Shown: in pieces, positions 42,218 to 54,734 of the stretch
Numbering within the stretch: the stretch's first letter is position 1
How the letters are laid out: every line of letters begins with the position of its first letter
From: Paulinella micropora
Taxonomy: Eukaryota > Cercozoa > Imbricatea > Euglyphida
Assembly: GCA_009731375.1 (NCBI GenBank)
Contig: BJOX01000355.1
Span: forward strand, 313,397 to 377,396
Direction of reading: 5' to 3'
DNA: 64,000 nucleotides
Position numbers and translations under genes: made by a program
The notes under the pieces: model-generated
The model's database searches: none
Told to the model about the DNA's origin: nothing
Seen by the model: the letters and a program-made list of their open reading frames with translations, nothing else

Positions 42218-42727
42218 ATGCCAGAAGATTCAGACCAAGAGCAGCAACCAATTAAGAAAGCCAAAACACCAAAAGATGATTTCGATAATGCCTTCACCGA
42301 AGAAGACTGGGACATGTTGTCCCAAAAAGTGGCAAAAATCGAGCAGGATGTCCAAAATGTGAACGACAGATTTCAGCGAGAAATATCGCCGATGTTTGGA
42401 AAAGTCATGGAAACAGAGATTCCCAAAATCATGGATAAGGCGGTTGTGCACAGTGTATCGGAGTCGTCGTCGCAAGAGGTCGTAGACTAGTACTTGTCTT
42501 CGTTGGCGATCAAAGTGCAATCCGTGGTGAGTCCTATTTTCGAAGACATCGTACGGAAGTCTTTGCAGACTGTACGGCTGTGGAAGACGCAGTCAAAAGA
42601 CTACACCAAGGAGAGGTAACTTTCATTTCGTGTGTTGCAAATGAATTTGTGTTTGGTGTTTTAGATTGAGGCCCAAAGACAGCGTTTACGAAAGGAAGGT
42701 TATGAAAAGGCAGTGGCAGAGAAGTCT
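42218..42727 (+). pseudogene. Start of a spliced gene, broken
   Basis: ATG 42218 encodes a charged helical protein (EEDWDMLSQKVAKIEQDV). An in-frame TAG sits at 42,488-42,490, and the same frame then continues to a splice donor (GAGAG|GTAACT at 42,616). The acceptor TTTTAG ends at 42,664 and joining keeps frame (RPKDSVYERKVMKRQW). The gene is then lost in a CT/TACA microsatellite. No family recognised; it could be host or transposon. Confidence 0.4.
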
Positions 42728-42731
42728 GTCC

Positions 42732-42770
<39 letters not shown>

Positions 42771-42883
42771 CTCGTTTGATTCACACAACACACACGCACA
42801 CAGACATACGTACATATTGATTCACACAACACACACACACACACAGACATACATACATTCTTTCTGGCTCTCTCATACATATC

Positions 42884-42916
<33 letters not shown>

Positions 42917-43215
42917 GCATACATACATACACACATACATACGTACATACATACATACATACGTACGTACATACGTACATATATACATACATACATACAT
43001 ATATACATACATAAGTACATACATACATACGTACATACATGAATACATACATACAGGCGTACATACGTACATACATACATACATACATATATACATACGT
43101 ACATACGTACATACATACATACGTACATACATACACACATACATACATACACACATGCATCCACACATACATACACATACATCATACATACATACACAAA
43201 TACATACATACGTAT
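42728..43215. repeat. CT, CA, TA and TACA/TACG microsatellite
   Basis: (TC)n, (CA)n and (TA)n are followed by about 300 bp of TACA/TACG tetranucleotides. The long Tyr/Val/Cys-type frames in it are artefacts. Confidence 0.95.
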
Positions 43216-43261
43216 GCTATACCATATTTTATATGATATGATATGTTCAATACATTTTTTT

Positions 43262-46200
43262 TTAGCCAGAGTCAAAAATGCAATGTACTATCTCGCTCTG
43301 AGTAGCCATGAGCGCCCGTGCGCCCTCACTGTAGCTGTAGTTGAGCTCCTCCTTGTCATCTGGGCATTCAACAAGCGTGTAAACAAACGATCGCCTTACC
43401 AATCCAGGGTCGTATTTGATTCTCGCAGTTAGAGGTGGGTCCCGTGCTTCAGCCTGTACCAAAATTCTGGTTCGATCGGGAACATATGTTGGGAAACCCG
43501 CCAACCTTCTGCAAACATGTTGAATTTCACCTTTCGTGTAGTTGGCTGGGAGTTGACTGCTGGTTGAGCCAGCCGGCCAAAGCTCGCGCAATTCGTATCG
43601 AACCAGCCTCTGGTACGCAAACCATGCAGACTCCTTGTTCATTGTACCTAGACCACACTTTGGTAGGGATTCTTGACGATCTGCGGACCGAAGTAGGCGG
43701 TTGCTTTCGTCCCTCGCGTAGTAGCAGAAAGGTCGGTGTGACGCCCAATCGTTTCTAGCGTGCATGTTGCTGCAATAGTACACCCATTTGCATTCAGCAC
43801 ATTGTAACATGGGTCTCCCAGGTAGCGCTACCGCGTCGCAGTGCTCACAGATGAGTGGAGGTCTGCCGTCTGCAGTTGGTATCCCGTCCGTAACGTTGCT
43901 TGCCTGAAGCACATTGTTGTGGGTGCAGAACTGACATTCGGGGACCAAAGTCTGCCATCCAGTCGGAGCGATGTTGAAACCGAAGCGTAGAGACCAATAT
44001 TCCATTTCGACTACACTTGCGTGCCTAAACGCAAAGTACACATCAAAACGCCAATAGTGTGGGGCACCGGCTTTGATTGGATGTGATGCGGACCCGCCCA
44101 ACAAAAAAATTTCTAGTACCCGGTCCGGGTACCGTACACCACATCTCCGGCCGGGTCGATGTGTTTGGGAAAGCGGAAGTACGGCCACCGGTGCATTTCT
44201 TTGTCCCTTGTCCTTCCACTCCGTCATATACGATGTAAGCCACGTCAGCGTCGGCTCTGAGCCGGTCAGCGTCTTGTTGGGGTACCAAGGGTCTGTTCTC
44301 GGCACCGTGTAGTGGTTTGGAGCGTCCAGTCTCCATTCGGCCGGCCAGTGTTGAGGGGGTACTGGAATCCCTGCGGCATGCTTTTTCGCCTGTGTAACTT
44401 ACTCATGAAGGCCCACAGGTTCATCTTTGTCATGAAGTCATTCTAGTCGAGCTTCTGTGCATCCGTTAGTGACTCCCACTCGATCTCCTGTGGTCTTGCC
44501 CGTGCGAACGACTCGAAGTCCTGGTGCGGGTTGATCACGCCCGTCGCAGTTGGTTGCTTCGTCTCACGCTCTTTACCTTCGTCAGCTTCGTTGCTGTCAG
44601 TGTCCCACTTTCCTCAACGGCTGCTGGTGCCGCCATTTTCTGTTCCGGTTGTTGTCCAGCAACCGCATCCACCGGCTGTCCGGCCACCGATGGTAGATGT
44701 GACGTCACGACGAGGTCGTCGTCCTGTTCGGTTTCTTCCAGAAGCCTGCCAACGTTTGCCACCTCACGTGGGTCCATCGCCATCAGTACCAACGGGGCCG
44801 TAGTTGCTTCCTGCATCCCGTCGTCACTGTCCGATCCATAGGACATTGTTGATTCCGCTTTCGAGTCCGAGTCGACGAGTGGTGGTGGGTTGTCATCCTT
44901 CCCTTCGTCTGACTCACCGGAAGGTTGGTCGTCCATTCGAAGCGGTGGCGGTCCATCGCTGCCTCCATCGTTGTTGTCCGTGCTCGGGATGGGTGGGGAG
45001 TCGTCTTCCTCCTCGCTGTCCTCCTCATCTTCGTCGAGTCTTCATCTTCGTCGGAGTCTTCAGCCTCGTCAAGCTCCTCGTCCTCGACCTCCATCAACGT
45101 TGCAGGTTGAGGTAGCAGTGGGCAAAGGGGGGTTCCAAGCGCAACAGCCTACAATATCCATATGTGCACAGCAAGATTGGGGGGGAATAACCATCGACCC
45201 GTCACTGGACGTTGTATTGTCTAGTTGTCGATGTTCGCCACTTTCCCCATCGACGGTGTCGGCCTTCTCCGAGTCACCCTCGCTCTCGTCGGTCTCCTCG
45301 CTCGAGTCGTCGGCCATCGCCAGCTGAACCTGAGCGTCCCAATCGTCTTGATCATCCATGGGCTCCTGCGCCTCCTCGACAGCTTCGATGTCGGCAGCCA
45401 AGTGTGCAGACGCCTTTCCTTTGCTGTTTTGCCGATTCTTCCCACCGTTGCGTTGCGCACCGCCGTTGCGGCCATTCGCGTTACGACACCCATCGTTCGC
45501 ATTCGTACCATCGCCTACCTTGACGTGTTTGCCCCTAAACAGTACATTCGGCCGCACTGTGTTTGGGTTTGTTGGCGCAGACCTTGCGCAGACATTTCTT
45601 GCGGCATTGACCGATCCGGTGTTTGCCGCCTCAATTCCAGCATTTTCCAGCAAAGGGTTGCTCATCCCGGGCCACCAACGCTGCCGGTGTATCCTTCCGG
45701 ATGTAACTTACATGCCTGCATTTGTTCCGGCCGTGGCGCAGAGCTCAGCGAACGTCGGCTTGGGTCCAGTGCCTGAAGCAAAATAAGTGTTCGCACCAAA
45801 GTTGCTGAACGGAAGATGTTTCGCCTTCTTGAGCCTGCGAATGAGGTTGATGCATTTGTACCCATCAGGAAAGGTGTGTTTCCTGTCTTCGAGTAACTCG
45901 AATCGATACTTGTATGCTTGCAGCCATGCTTCTGGGTCCATGTCCCGGGTCAGAGCATCTGCTTCGTGTTCTTCTATGAGGCGGGCAGCAGAGATAGCAC
46001 CAGTGTGTGCATACCTTTTGCATAGTGCCTCCCACATTTCCCACGGTGTCTGTCCTGCTCCCCTGACGGTCAGCAAAGCATTGTTATTCTGTTGTACCGC
46101 TTCGCATATTATCGTCCTGGATCGTATGGCGAGGTGTAGTCGGACGTCCTCCGGCAAACATCCCCACATGTCCTCGTACCACATGTCCTCGTAGGTAGAG

Positions 46201-46589
46201 TCACGTCCCAGTAGTAATACCGCTCGTCGTTGCGCCGCATATGGGTCCACCGCAGGCGAAGTAGTCGTCGTCACTGTTGTCCCCGATCCCGAACTTGACG
46301 ATGATGTCGAGGTCAAGCCACCCGACCTGCCCGGTGTAGCCGGGGCTCCAGGAGCTGCAGGTGGCGTAATCGACGTGACGAGCTCCGCCTTGCCCAACGG
46401 AGGCTTCGGGTCCCTTACCGTCAGCAATAGACGCGCGTCCGTACCCATGAAGTAGTTGAGAAGCGACCAACGAAAGTTGCTAAACGCTTGTGCGTCCTTG
46501 ACGGAGTCGTTGACCTGCTTAGATAGAGTCGGTATCTTTAGGGAAACCCTCGCTCGCTCATAACACAACGGGCCCCCGGAATCAGACAT
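43262..46589 (-). pseudogene. Copia-4: gag-protease part with MYND finger
   Basis: On the minus strand ATG 46589 opens a gag resembling copia UBN2-type gag (VLLLGRDSTYEDMW, WEMWEALCKRYAH, IRRLKKAKHLPF). An in-frame TAA ends it at 45,708 and the same frame resumes to 45,069. Acidic low-complexity pieces follow with more shifts, then the frame 44,305-43,262. That frame holds a MYND zinc finger (CEHC to HRPFC, 43,849-43,724), a WFAYQRLVRYE and CRRLAGFPTY block shared with copia-3, and the protease start FDSG at the truncated end. No CCHC knuckle is visible. The remainder of pol is missing, cut at the TACA microsatellite. Confidence 0.75.
43724..43849 (-). other. MYND zinc finger in copia-4
   Basis: Pattern C-x2-C, C-x2-C, YYC-x3, W-x2-H-x3-C: CEHC, CAEC, VYYCSNMHARNDW, HRPFC. 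MYND fingers usually bind proline-rich peptides in host proteins. Confidence 0.8.
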
Positions 46590-47264
46590 TAAGTCTTGAT
46601 CACTTGAAGTAGAAGTCTGTGGTAACAGACAATCGGACAGACACTTCTGAAGTAAGTGGTAATTACTTTAATGACACTGAATACTGAATTCCATATTGAA
46701 GTCGTTACTATAAACAACTTGTCTTGTACACAACTTGGTGTGTAGAATTGTGATAAATGAAATAATAACAATATCACTTATGAAACCGGAATAGAGCAGT
46801 CAATGTAGATATGATAAGCCGTACCAATTTATATATTTTGAGGACACAGATTAATGCAATCACCGAAATAATCCTGTCAGTATATTTATGTTACCAGTGC
46901 ACAACCAAATATGATAGTAATTGAGGTGAGTGAAAATGGATGGTGTATATACGCAAGTACAACGCAGTCCAAATATAAAATGCAAGTCAGAGGAAAAGTC
47001 CTGATATTGTCCGCAAGCAGCGGTAGCGTTATGAGCCGTTACTTAATTCAATCCAGACAAGTAAATATGGTAATGCTTAACAATGTTATTGTAAATAATT
47101 ACGATCACGTGCTAGTCAAACTTATTGTTAAATATTAAAACCTTTAATGATGTTGAGTCCTATTCCTTATATGTATATATTATGCCATCTAGTGGTATAA
47201 TGCAGATTCTGCCAGTTCGCGCGCACACCAGCGAACGCTCACATAAAGACACAAACAGCAGAAG
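46590..47264. other. Non-coding spacer between divergent copia copies
   Basis: AT-rich with no gene. It should hold the LTR or leader of one or both copies, but no repeated LTR pair is visible. GTTATGAGCCG at 47,033-47,043 matches the copia-1 primer site for 11 bases and may be the primer site of copia-3. Confidence 0.4.
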
Positions 47265-47269
47265 ATGTA

Positions 47270-50200
47270 TTGCCTAGTTGCAGGATAGGCAGTGTTAACT
47301 ATCGCTTCGCTCTATTTGCATACCAACGCTTACTACGTTACGAGATTATTCCCACCGGGGAACAATCTCTGCGAATAGCAGCGAAACTGCCGTTATCGAT
47401 AGAGGGCGAAGCCATCCGCGCAATGTTCCGGCGCTTGGCTGGATTTCCAACCTACGATTCGGTCAAGGGAAATAGGATCCTCATACAGGGAAACATAGAC
47501 CTCAATGAGCGTCTCAGACAGGATCCTTACCGCCAGATCAAGCCATTCACGATGGTCTTCTTTGACCCGTTGCAACAACCAGTGGTCAACACTGTACCAA
47601 CAGTCAACAACAGTCCATGTCTGCTCGGCTCTGCACCGACCATTCACACTGTTTTTGACTCTGGTACTAACAGAACAATCGTCCACCCAAATTCGACGAT
47701 TGGTCACGTGACCACCGGACCAACTGCATACTTGTCCGGAATTTCTCCGGAAACAATACAGATCAGTAAAAAGGCAACATTCCACTGGGAGACAGTATCG
47801 GGAGAAGGCACAGCAACCAGCTTTCTCCTCCCCGACTCTCTCGTAGCCAACAGCACGCCTTATTCACTAGTCTCACCTGGAATCCTAAACAACAAGCATG
47901 GATATGCAACAATCTTCCAAAACAATCAAGCAATAGTTCTGCACCATGCAATCAACATAGATCCCAGCTTGATTAAGATTAGAGGAAGAATGATGCCCAA
48001 CTTGCTGTATAGATCAGACACAAGAACTGACATACCACTTGACCCCAACAGACGAATCTTCCCATCCACAAACACAACAACACAGACGTTGAGGTCAATT
48101 TCAGTGAGAAAAACAACAAAGGCACCACTCACAGCAATAGAGGCACATAGACTCAGTGGCCATGGCATGGCAAAGGCCATGAAGCAAGTAGCTGCAGCAC
48201 TTGGCAGAACTATTAAGGATCCCCTTTGGGAACAGAAACTTGCTCACCTTTTTCATGCATGCAACATGAGCACTCCTCGCAAACTTCCTTTCTTCACAGA
48301 CCATGAACACCTAGACAAACAATTTCGTTTTTTTGAAGCAGTTTGCATGGATTTCAAGGGTTCCAAGTATACAGTATCGTTGCAAGGCAACTACTATATA
48401 CTTTTGATCCTTGAGACCAAAAGCAAATTCTCCTTCAAAATTTGTCTTCCTTCAAGGAAGGCACAACTTTACCTCCCATGGGTGGTCAAGGTGTTTGCCT
48501 TCTTTGAACGACAGACCGGCGTGAAGATTAAGCAAGTCAGACTAGATGGTGAGTTTATCTCAACTGCCCTTGTTGAACATTGCAACAACAATGGAATTAT
48601 TATGAAACACACCCCACCGGGAGAGCCTCGTCTTAATTCCATTGCTGAACGCGATTTTCAAACAGGCACTAAGCGAGCTAACGCAATCATGCTGAACGCG
48701 AAATTCCCCAACAATTTGTGGGAGGAATGCGAAAAAGCCGAACACGCCATCAGGATGATCACCCCACTATCATCCGGAAAATACAAAGGACAATCTCCTT
48801 ATGAGGTCACCCTCAAAAAGAAATTCCCTTTGGATTTTTTGCGTCCAGTCGGTTGTTTAGCATTCGTTCGCGTCCAGAAGGGTTTGAACAGACCCATGGC
48901 ACAACCTGGTTCGTTGACTGGCTTCAACATTTTTCGCCGCCTTTACCGGGTTCTGGTCAAAGGAACAGCAAAAATCGTTGAAGCCCGCAATGTCAAGTTC
49001 GACAAATGGGAACGAGGGCAAATAGCAAACGTATTGGGGCGTCCATGGGAATTCGACAACCCTTCCATTTCACAACCCAATCCCCTTCCCAAAGAATCCG
49101 TCACAGCAGCTGCAGCCGACCAAAAAGTTGTTGTAAAACCGGACCCGACACAGTCCGGTAACGACCCCGGTCAGTCAACCTTTCAGCTCAATGACGACGA
49201 CGACGACGTAGATAACGGGTACCAGCCCTTTGACGACCAACCGATACCTGCGCCCCAACCACCCCCACAACCCGCACAGCTCGAAGAACTCCAAACAGTC
49301 GTCAGACAAGGACGACCTCCTTCGACTTCTCAGCTCAATCTGCGAGGTTCAGTTGGCCCCAACGTCGGTAGTTCGTTGCGTTTCGCAACCAGCTCTACAG
49401 GCAACCGTTCAAATGCAAGTCACAGACTCGGTTCTGTCCCGCCCAGCTCATCTTCTGCTCACGGTTCACGTGCACCACACGACATCAACAGTAGCATTTC
49501 ATCAGCCAACATCATAGCATCCTCAAGAGAAAGAAAGCAAACCCCAGCATCTCACTCCACGCATCATGTTAGACTAGCTGAAGATAGTCAGACAGATGCT
49601 TTCATAGATGTTGATGTGGCAAGCAACCTTGATGTCAGTGAGGCAGCAAAAGCCAACATACAAGACACACCATGCGAAGAACCTCTATGTTTCTTTACAC
49701 GTGCTTTACGCATACCTCAGAAGGAAATCCATTTACACCCTGATGTAGTTGCAGCACGCAAAAAAGAAATTCAGGGTCTCTTCAAGGCAGGTTGTTTTCG
49801 TTGGGTTCCCAGGGCTAACGCCTATCGGGACAATATCAAACCAATCCATACTGGATTAGTTGATGCTGTCAAGATAGACGAAGCAACTGGAAACCAGAAG
49901 TTCAAAAGCAGGCTTGTGATGTTCGGAAATCTCATGAGTGCTTTCAGCCATTACTCCCCATACGATAAGTCAGCTCCCGTATGTTCTCATATGGTCCTAC
50001 TCATCGTCTTATCTCTCACAGCTGCCTTAGGCTTTGATTTTGATGTCATAGACTTCACACAGGCTTACAGTCAGGCAGATATGATAGATATAGTATATGC
50101 CATCTCACCCGACGATTTCGAGGGCTTTCGAGACCCCGAAAAGCCGGAGGACGACATATTACAGGTATTGAAAGCACTGTATGGTTCCCTGCAAGCAGGT

Positions 50201-51436
50201 CGTAGATGGCACGACAAAGTAGCACGTAAGTTACGTAAGCTAGGATACACACAATCCACCATTGATGCATGTCTGTTCTTTATGCAATGTAAAGATAAGA
50301 ACTGCCCTCCGATTTCCACTAAGGACCCATCCTCTTTACCCTGGATCCTATTAGTGAGAACGGATGACGTTCTTACCTTTTGCAAGCACCATTCACAGGT
50401 AGCTAGCCTCTGCAAATGCCTTACAAAGGAACAGCTTGTGTTCACAACTCACGAATAGAGTGTTCTGCGGGATACAATTCAAACGTACTCCCACCAGCCT
50501 TCTCGTGCACCAACGTGCCTACACGTGCAGCCCTCTTGACGATCACGGCTTCGCGCAATCCAACGCTGTACCGACTCCGGCAACAGTTCAAGTCCCGGCT
50601 GGAGCAGCCGAAGACGCTTTCCTGCGGAAATGGTCTCTACCGACCCTGATTGGCGAATGCTCCTGGTTAGCTACGCAAACCCGGCCCGACATCTCTTTTG
50701 CGACCAACAACATGTCCGTCTACGCCCACCACGAGCCGGACGTTGCATACAGCTTATGCACCCGCATTTTCCGCTACCTGCGAGAAGGCGAACGTGGCCT
50801 GTTCTTTCCCTACAACGTGGAGCCGTCCAGACTCCGGCTTGCGCATTGGTCCGACGCAACACTGGGTAGCTGCCGATTTACCAAACGTTCACGCACCCGA
50901 GCTGCATGAACTCACAGGCCCGGTCCATTGGAAAAGCAAACGTCAGACGACGGTTGCAACCTCCACTCAGATCTCCGAAACGATGGTCCAACACTGCACG
51001 TACCGCTATCGCCCTGCAACACCTATTGCTATCTGAGCTACGGGCCCCGATCACCTTGCCGACGCCGTTGTTAGCCGACAACTGAGGGGCAATTATTTCA
51101 TCTTCCAACGGAATGGGAAGCCCCCGCGCCCGTCATCTAGATTTGCGCCACCACTACATAGTGGAAGTCGTACGTGAAGGCCGGCTGACGCCCCGGTACC
51201 TAAAAACGCAAAACAGAGCAGACGTGTTCACCAAAGCTCTGCCCGCGCCAGCCCATCGCATCTTCAACGATCAGATCACGGTACCCCTCGACGCGCACAT
51301 GGCCGAAGACGAAGACGCACCAGCCAGACTTTTTCGATCAGACTGGATCAGTCCATCGCTCAGTCCGTACGTAGTGCGCGCAAGGAAGCGCGAAAAGGGA
51401 AAAGTCCAAGAAGGCAGAGTAACTTGCCTTAGCTAA
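47270..51436 (+). pseudogene. Copia-3 pol: protease, integrase, RT, RNase H
   Basis: A 1,062-codon frame (47,270-50,458; first codon TTG, so 5' truncated). It has the RRLAGFPTY block at about residue 50, protease FDSGT (Asp130), pre-integrase His/Cys (HRLSGH...C), integrase Asp361, Asp426 and Glu460, and then RT with ALYGSLQAGRRWH. The catalytic motif is RTDD (Asp1032, Asp1033) in place of YVDD. After the stop, RT/RNase H continues at 50,436-50,909 (GECSWLATQTRPDISFATNN, AHWSDATLG) and 51,113-51,436 (RHLDLRHHYI, ADVFTKAL). Gag is absent. Frame changes near 50,450 and 50,900 show decay, but the long intact frame makes it the best-preserved pol here. Confidence 0.88.
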
Positions 51437-52381
51437 TGATATTTCTAGCGTTCCAAAAGAACAATTGCTAATTTTTTTACTAACGCTTATCGCTGTTCAA
51501 CTTACTGATGACTGTAGCGACCAAGTCGCCCATTTATAGAATTGACATTTTGTATGTCCATAATCTACTATCCTCAGTAGAGTAAAGCTAATAGGGACAG
51601 TCAATCCGATATCGCGCTAACGCGCTTTGCAATCCTAAATAGTCAGAATGTTTAGAGTAATAATTAATTTTTGCTCATATTTATTCTTGCACATTAATGA
51701 TAATTTCTCACATGACAATTTCTACTTTCCCCACATGAACATATTTACACATGACTATGTTACTCACATACTGGCCTCTCCGCCACCGCAAATGTTCATG
51801 ATTATATTTTCATAGCGGATATATTGTCCGGGGTGTGTGTTATCATCATATATTCATATAATAATAGTTCTTCGGATATTCCTCAAAGTTGTAGTATACA
51901 CATCAGTAAAGGATAAAATAATTTCTACTTCAAGTCCGAAGTTAAATCATTTTATTTAAGTTGAATTATATTCATTTGTCATGTCTAAATTTACCGTTAA
52001 TTACAGTAACGACCGGCAATAATGTTTTCCATATCATTTCCCATATATTACCACTTTTCATTGTCATCTGCAATTCTGTAACTGAGCAATATTTAACGAA
52101 TCCAACGGTCTGATTATTCGATAACATCTTCCCTTCTTCATCAACCTATTTCATGGGACGATTTACCTTAACATATGATTGTACGATAGTGCGATCCGGG
52201 TTAGATAAAGGTTGTAAACTACGCGTCTAGGCACGCGACAGGCACACGCCAAATCATATGGTATCAAATCCGTTTCTGGACCTTGTCGAGATCACTTATT
52301 AAACTGCTGTAGGTATCTGAAATACCACTGAAGCCGGGATGAGGTATTATTAAGTCTGTTCCGTACCTTATCTTTAATTAA
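51437..52381. other. AT-rich stretch without genes
   Basis: I see no coding domain, no LTR matching the 46.6-47.2 kb spacer and no RNA gene. It may contain the 3' LTR of copia-3 without a recognisable partner. Confidence 0.4.
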
Positions 52382-53287
52382 GTGAATACATGGTTATGGC
52401 AAAGTTGTGCCAAGAATCGGGGTGTTGAGGTCGCAGAAGTGCTGCAGGAATGGAGGGATGCGAGGGAAGCAGGTACTACGATGTACGCAGACATCGAGAG
52501 CGTCTACAATGGCATACGAGTGCCACAAGAACCATGGGAGTTAGGGCGTGAGTTTGTTCAGTTTGAGAGGTTCAAAAAGTACATAAGTGAACAGAAAGGG
52601 TGGATCCCGTTTCGGACTAATCAATTCTGTATTCGGAACGGTACATGGTAGGAGGATTCGTGTGACATTGTGTTTCTGGACCCGAAAACAGGATTGGTTT
52701 ATATATGTAATTGGAAGCGAAGTAAACGGATTTGGGAACGTTCATTCCAAGGCTTGACAGGGTTGGGACCTTGCGAAGATCTATCAGACTGCAATCTTGC
52801 ACACTACCACCTGCAGTTGAATGCATACCGTTTTCTCTTTGAAGCACAGGTCGGCAAGAAGGTAGGTGGCATGTATCTAGCGGTATTTCATCCAGGACAG
52901 GAACATTATAAGTTTTTATCCGTTCCTGATTATTCCAAAAAGATCGCAACGTGCTTCGGTATTCGTCGTTTACATCTGCTGCAGAAGTGCATTACTAAGT
53001 TGCGTGTGTTGGTGGATCAGGACAGGCAGGCTGCCCGGCAACATTGTTTGTTATTAGATTGCTTGAGATGTGACGTCAAGCTGTCTTGTTGGCGTGCAGT
53101 AAGCGATACAAACAATGAGCAACAGAGGAGGCAGGCATGGGAAAAGCTAGTGATTCCAACTGTCCTCGATGAAGACATACCACGGAAAGCTTTACAATGT
53201 TGGGTTGGTATAGGTCATCAGCAAACAGAGGTGGAGGTGGTAACTCATAGGAATATACCAGATGGGTGCAGAGTTTTTGGATTCTGA
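52382..53287 (+). pseudogene. PD-(D/E)XK nuclease-like protein
   Basis: One frame broken by an in-frame TAG (52,649-52,651). Order: TTMYADIESVYNG, WELGREFVQFERF, WIPFRTNQFCI, then SCDIVFLD (active-site Asp expected here), VYICNWKRSK (the (D/E)xK motif, with Asn in place of Asp), NLAHYHLQLNAYRFLFE and GMYLAVFHPGQEHY. This block order is the PD-(D/E)XK family of DWKRSK type common in protists. The first codon is GTG after a stop and no ATG fits, so the N-terminus is missing. It ends 115 bp before a Helitron-type 3' hairpin on the same strand. Confidence 0.65.
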
Positions 53288-53401
53288 GACACTAGCAAAC
53301 TATGAGTCATTTATGTCTTTTTTTATGTTATATGTGCTAAACATTTCAAGATGCAGCAAGTTTGCACAATAAAATTACAGTTTGCTGAACCAGCATAGTG
53401 T

Positions 53402-53446
53402 GGCAAGGCCGATGGTATTAACATCGGCCTTGCCGTACTGTACTGA
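53402..53446 (+). mobile_element. Helitron-type 3' terminus 1
   Basis: Perfect 13-bp hairpin GGCAAGGCCGATG/CATCGGCCTTGCC (53,402-53,414 with 53,422-53,434, 7-nt loop), then 12 nt ending CTGA, followed by T: the hairpin plus CTRR end expected of Helitrons. Confidence 0.7.
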
Positions 53447-54180
53447 TAGATTGCACAATAAGTAACCGTTTGCTAAATCAGCACAATGCAGCAAGGCCAC
53501 AGTCTCGCTTATTTTGCAATTGTTGACGCCAGTTTATAGTTTTCTGCCGCGCGTGCCGTCTTCAATCCAGGGTCGTTTTTAGGTTTGCAATCGGTTGCTT
53601 TCGTGTCATACTCGTCGGCTGCTTTCATGAATTCAACACATTCAGTGATACAGGATTTTGTGAATTCACGAAAGCTACACATGCAATCGGTTGCTTTCGT
53701 GTATTCAACATCTCGGGCCAGGAGCAATTGATTGTGCAATCTGTTGGTGTAAGCAGAGAAAGTAGTGTGACACTGCGTCTGCGCGGGTTGCAATTGTGGA
53801 GGAGCGAGGAGGACACGCGCGAACACAATTGCAAACCTAAAATAATTTGTTTGTATATGTTCTCAACGCGACACTGCGTCTGCGTGGGCTACAATCGCGA
53901 ACCAACGATTAGGACACGAAAGCAACTGATTCCAAACCTAAAAACGAACCTATATGTTCTTGCCCGCGTTGAGAATGGAACCCTCTTGTACTACTAGCAA
54001 CGAGGACTGCGGTGTCAGCGTTGAGAATGGAACCCTCTTGTACTACTAGCGACTCCGTAGACCTCGTTGTTGCCATCCTGACTACCGTTGTCGCCATCCT
54101 GACTACCGATGTCGACATCGTGAGTACTGTACTTGCCTGGATATTTCGTTTTTTCTAAAGTACGATATATTCAGGCAAAA
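53447..54180. other. Stretch between Helitron termini, with short repeats
   Basis: No gene. It holds copies of GCAATCGGTTGCTTTCGTG at about 53,588 and 53,683, and a 33-bp direct repeat beginning GCGTTGAGAATGGAACCC at about 53,966 and 54,018. Another block, GTTTGCTAAATCAGCACAATG (about 53,467), resembles the start of terminus 3. Confidence 0.5.
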
Positions 54181-54267
54181 CGCGATATGGATGTTGTATC
54201 TGCTAAACATTTCGACATGCAGCAAGTTTGCACAATAATTTACAGTTTGCTGAACCAGCATAGTGTG

Positions 54268-54311
54268 GCAAGGCCGATGTCAATAACATCGGCCTTGCTG
54301 TACTGTACTGA
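54268..54311 (+). mobile_element. Helitron-type 3' terminus 2
   Basis: 12-bp hairpin GCAAGGCCGATG/CATCGGCCTTGC (54,268-54,279 with 54,287-54,298), then 13 nt ending CTGA, followed by T. The preceding about 90 bp match those before terminus 1. Confidence 0.7.
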
Positions 54312-54493
54312 TAGATTGCACAATAAGTTGCAAGGTGATGGCGTAGTGTTCAAATCATACATATTTCAAAGAAATCCGAGTCGATATATATTAATATTGT
54401 ATGGAAGGTAAACCTTCAAGTTTACTGACTTATTAATATATATACTTTCTTTGCAATATGTATGAGACGGTTCCGTTTGCTAAAAGCATAGTG

Positions 54494-54539
54494 CAGCAAG
54501 GCAGATTGTACTCAGATCCGTTTTGCTGTACTGTACTGA
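54494..54539 (+). mobile_element. Helitron-type 3' terminus 3
   Basis: Hairpin 54,494-54,506 with 54,516-54,528: different sequence from termini 1 and 2, but still pairing through Watson-Crick and two G-T pairs, with one mismatch. It ends TACTGTACTGA as the others do. The next bases are TC, the canonical Helitron 5' start. Confidence 0.65.
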
Positions 54540-54734
54540 TCAAACTGGATTGAATTCTGTGGTTAGTGAAGTTAGTATGGATCATTATTGTGTTCCAGAG
54601 TCGTTAGTCACCATCTTGTCAGAGTGTGTTTGAGGATGTTTATTAAGGTGTGAGTAACTGTTTTTTTCGTTGTTGCTGTTGTAATATCGCTGTATTTTGT
54701 ATAGGTGAAACAGTGTTATTTTGATAAAGTAAAT

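Noticed and set aside
42900-43220. CRISPR-like array
   Set aside because: No distinct repeats with unique spacers; it is a simple tetranucleotide tract in a eukaryotic context.
42686-43275. Tyr/Val/Cys-rich or Thr/His-rich proteins in the TACA repeat
   Set aside because: Pure tetranucleotide repeat read in frames; no unique sequence.
46544-46565. Possible primer site (GTTATGAGC on the minus strand) for copia-4
   Set aside because: It lies inside the gag coding frame after the start codon and matches only nine bases, so chance is likely.
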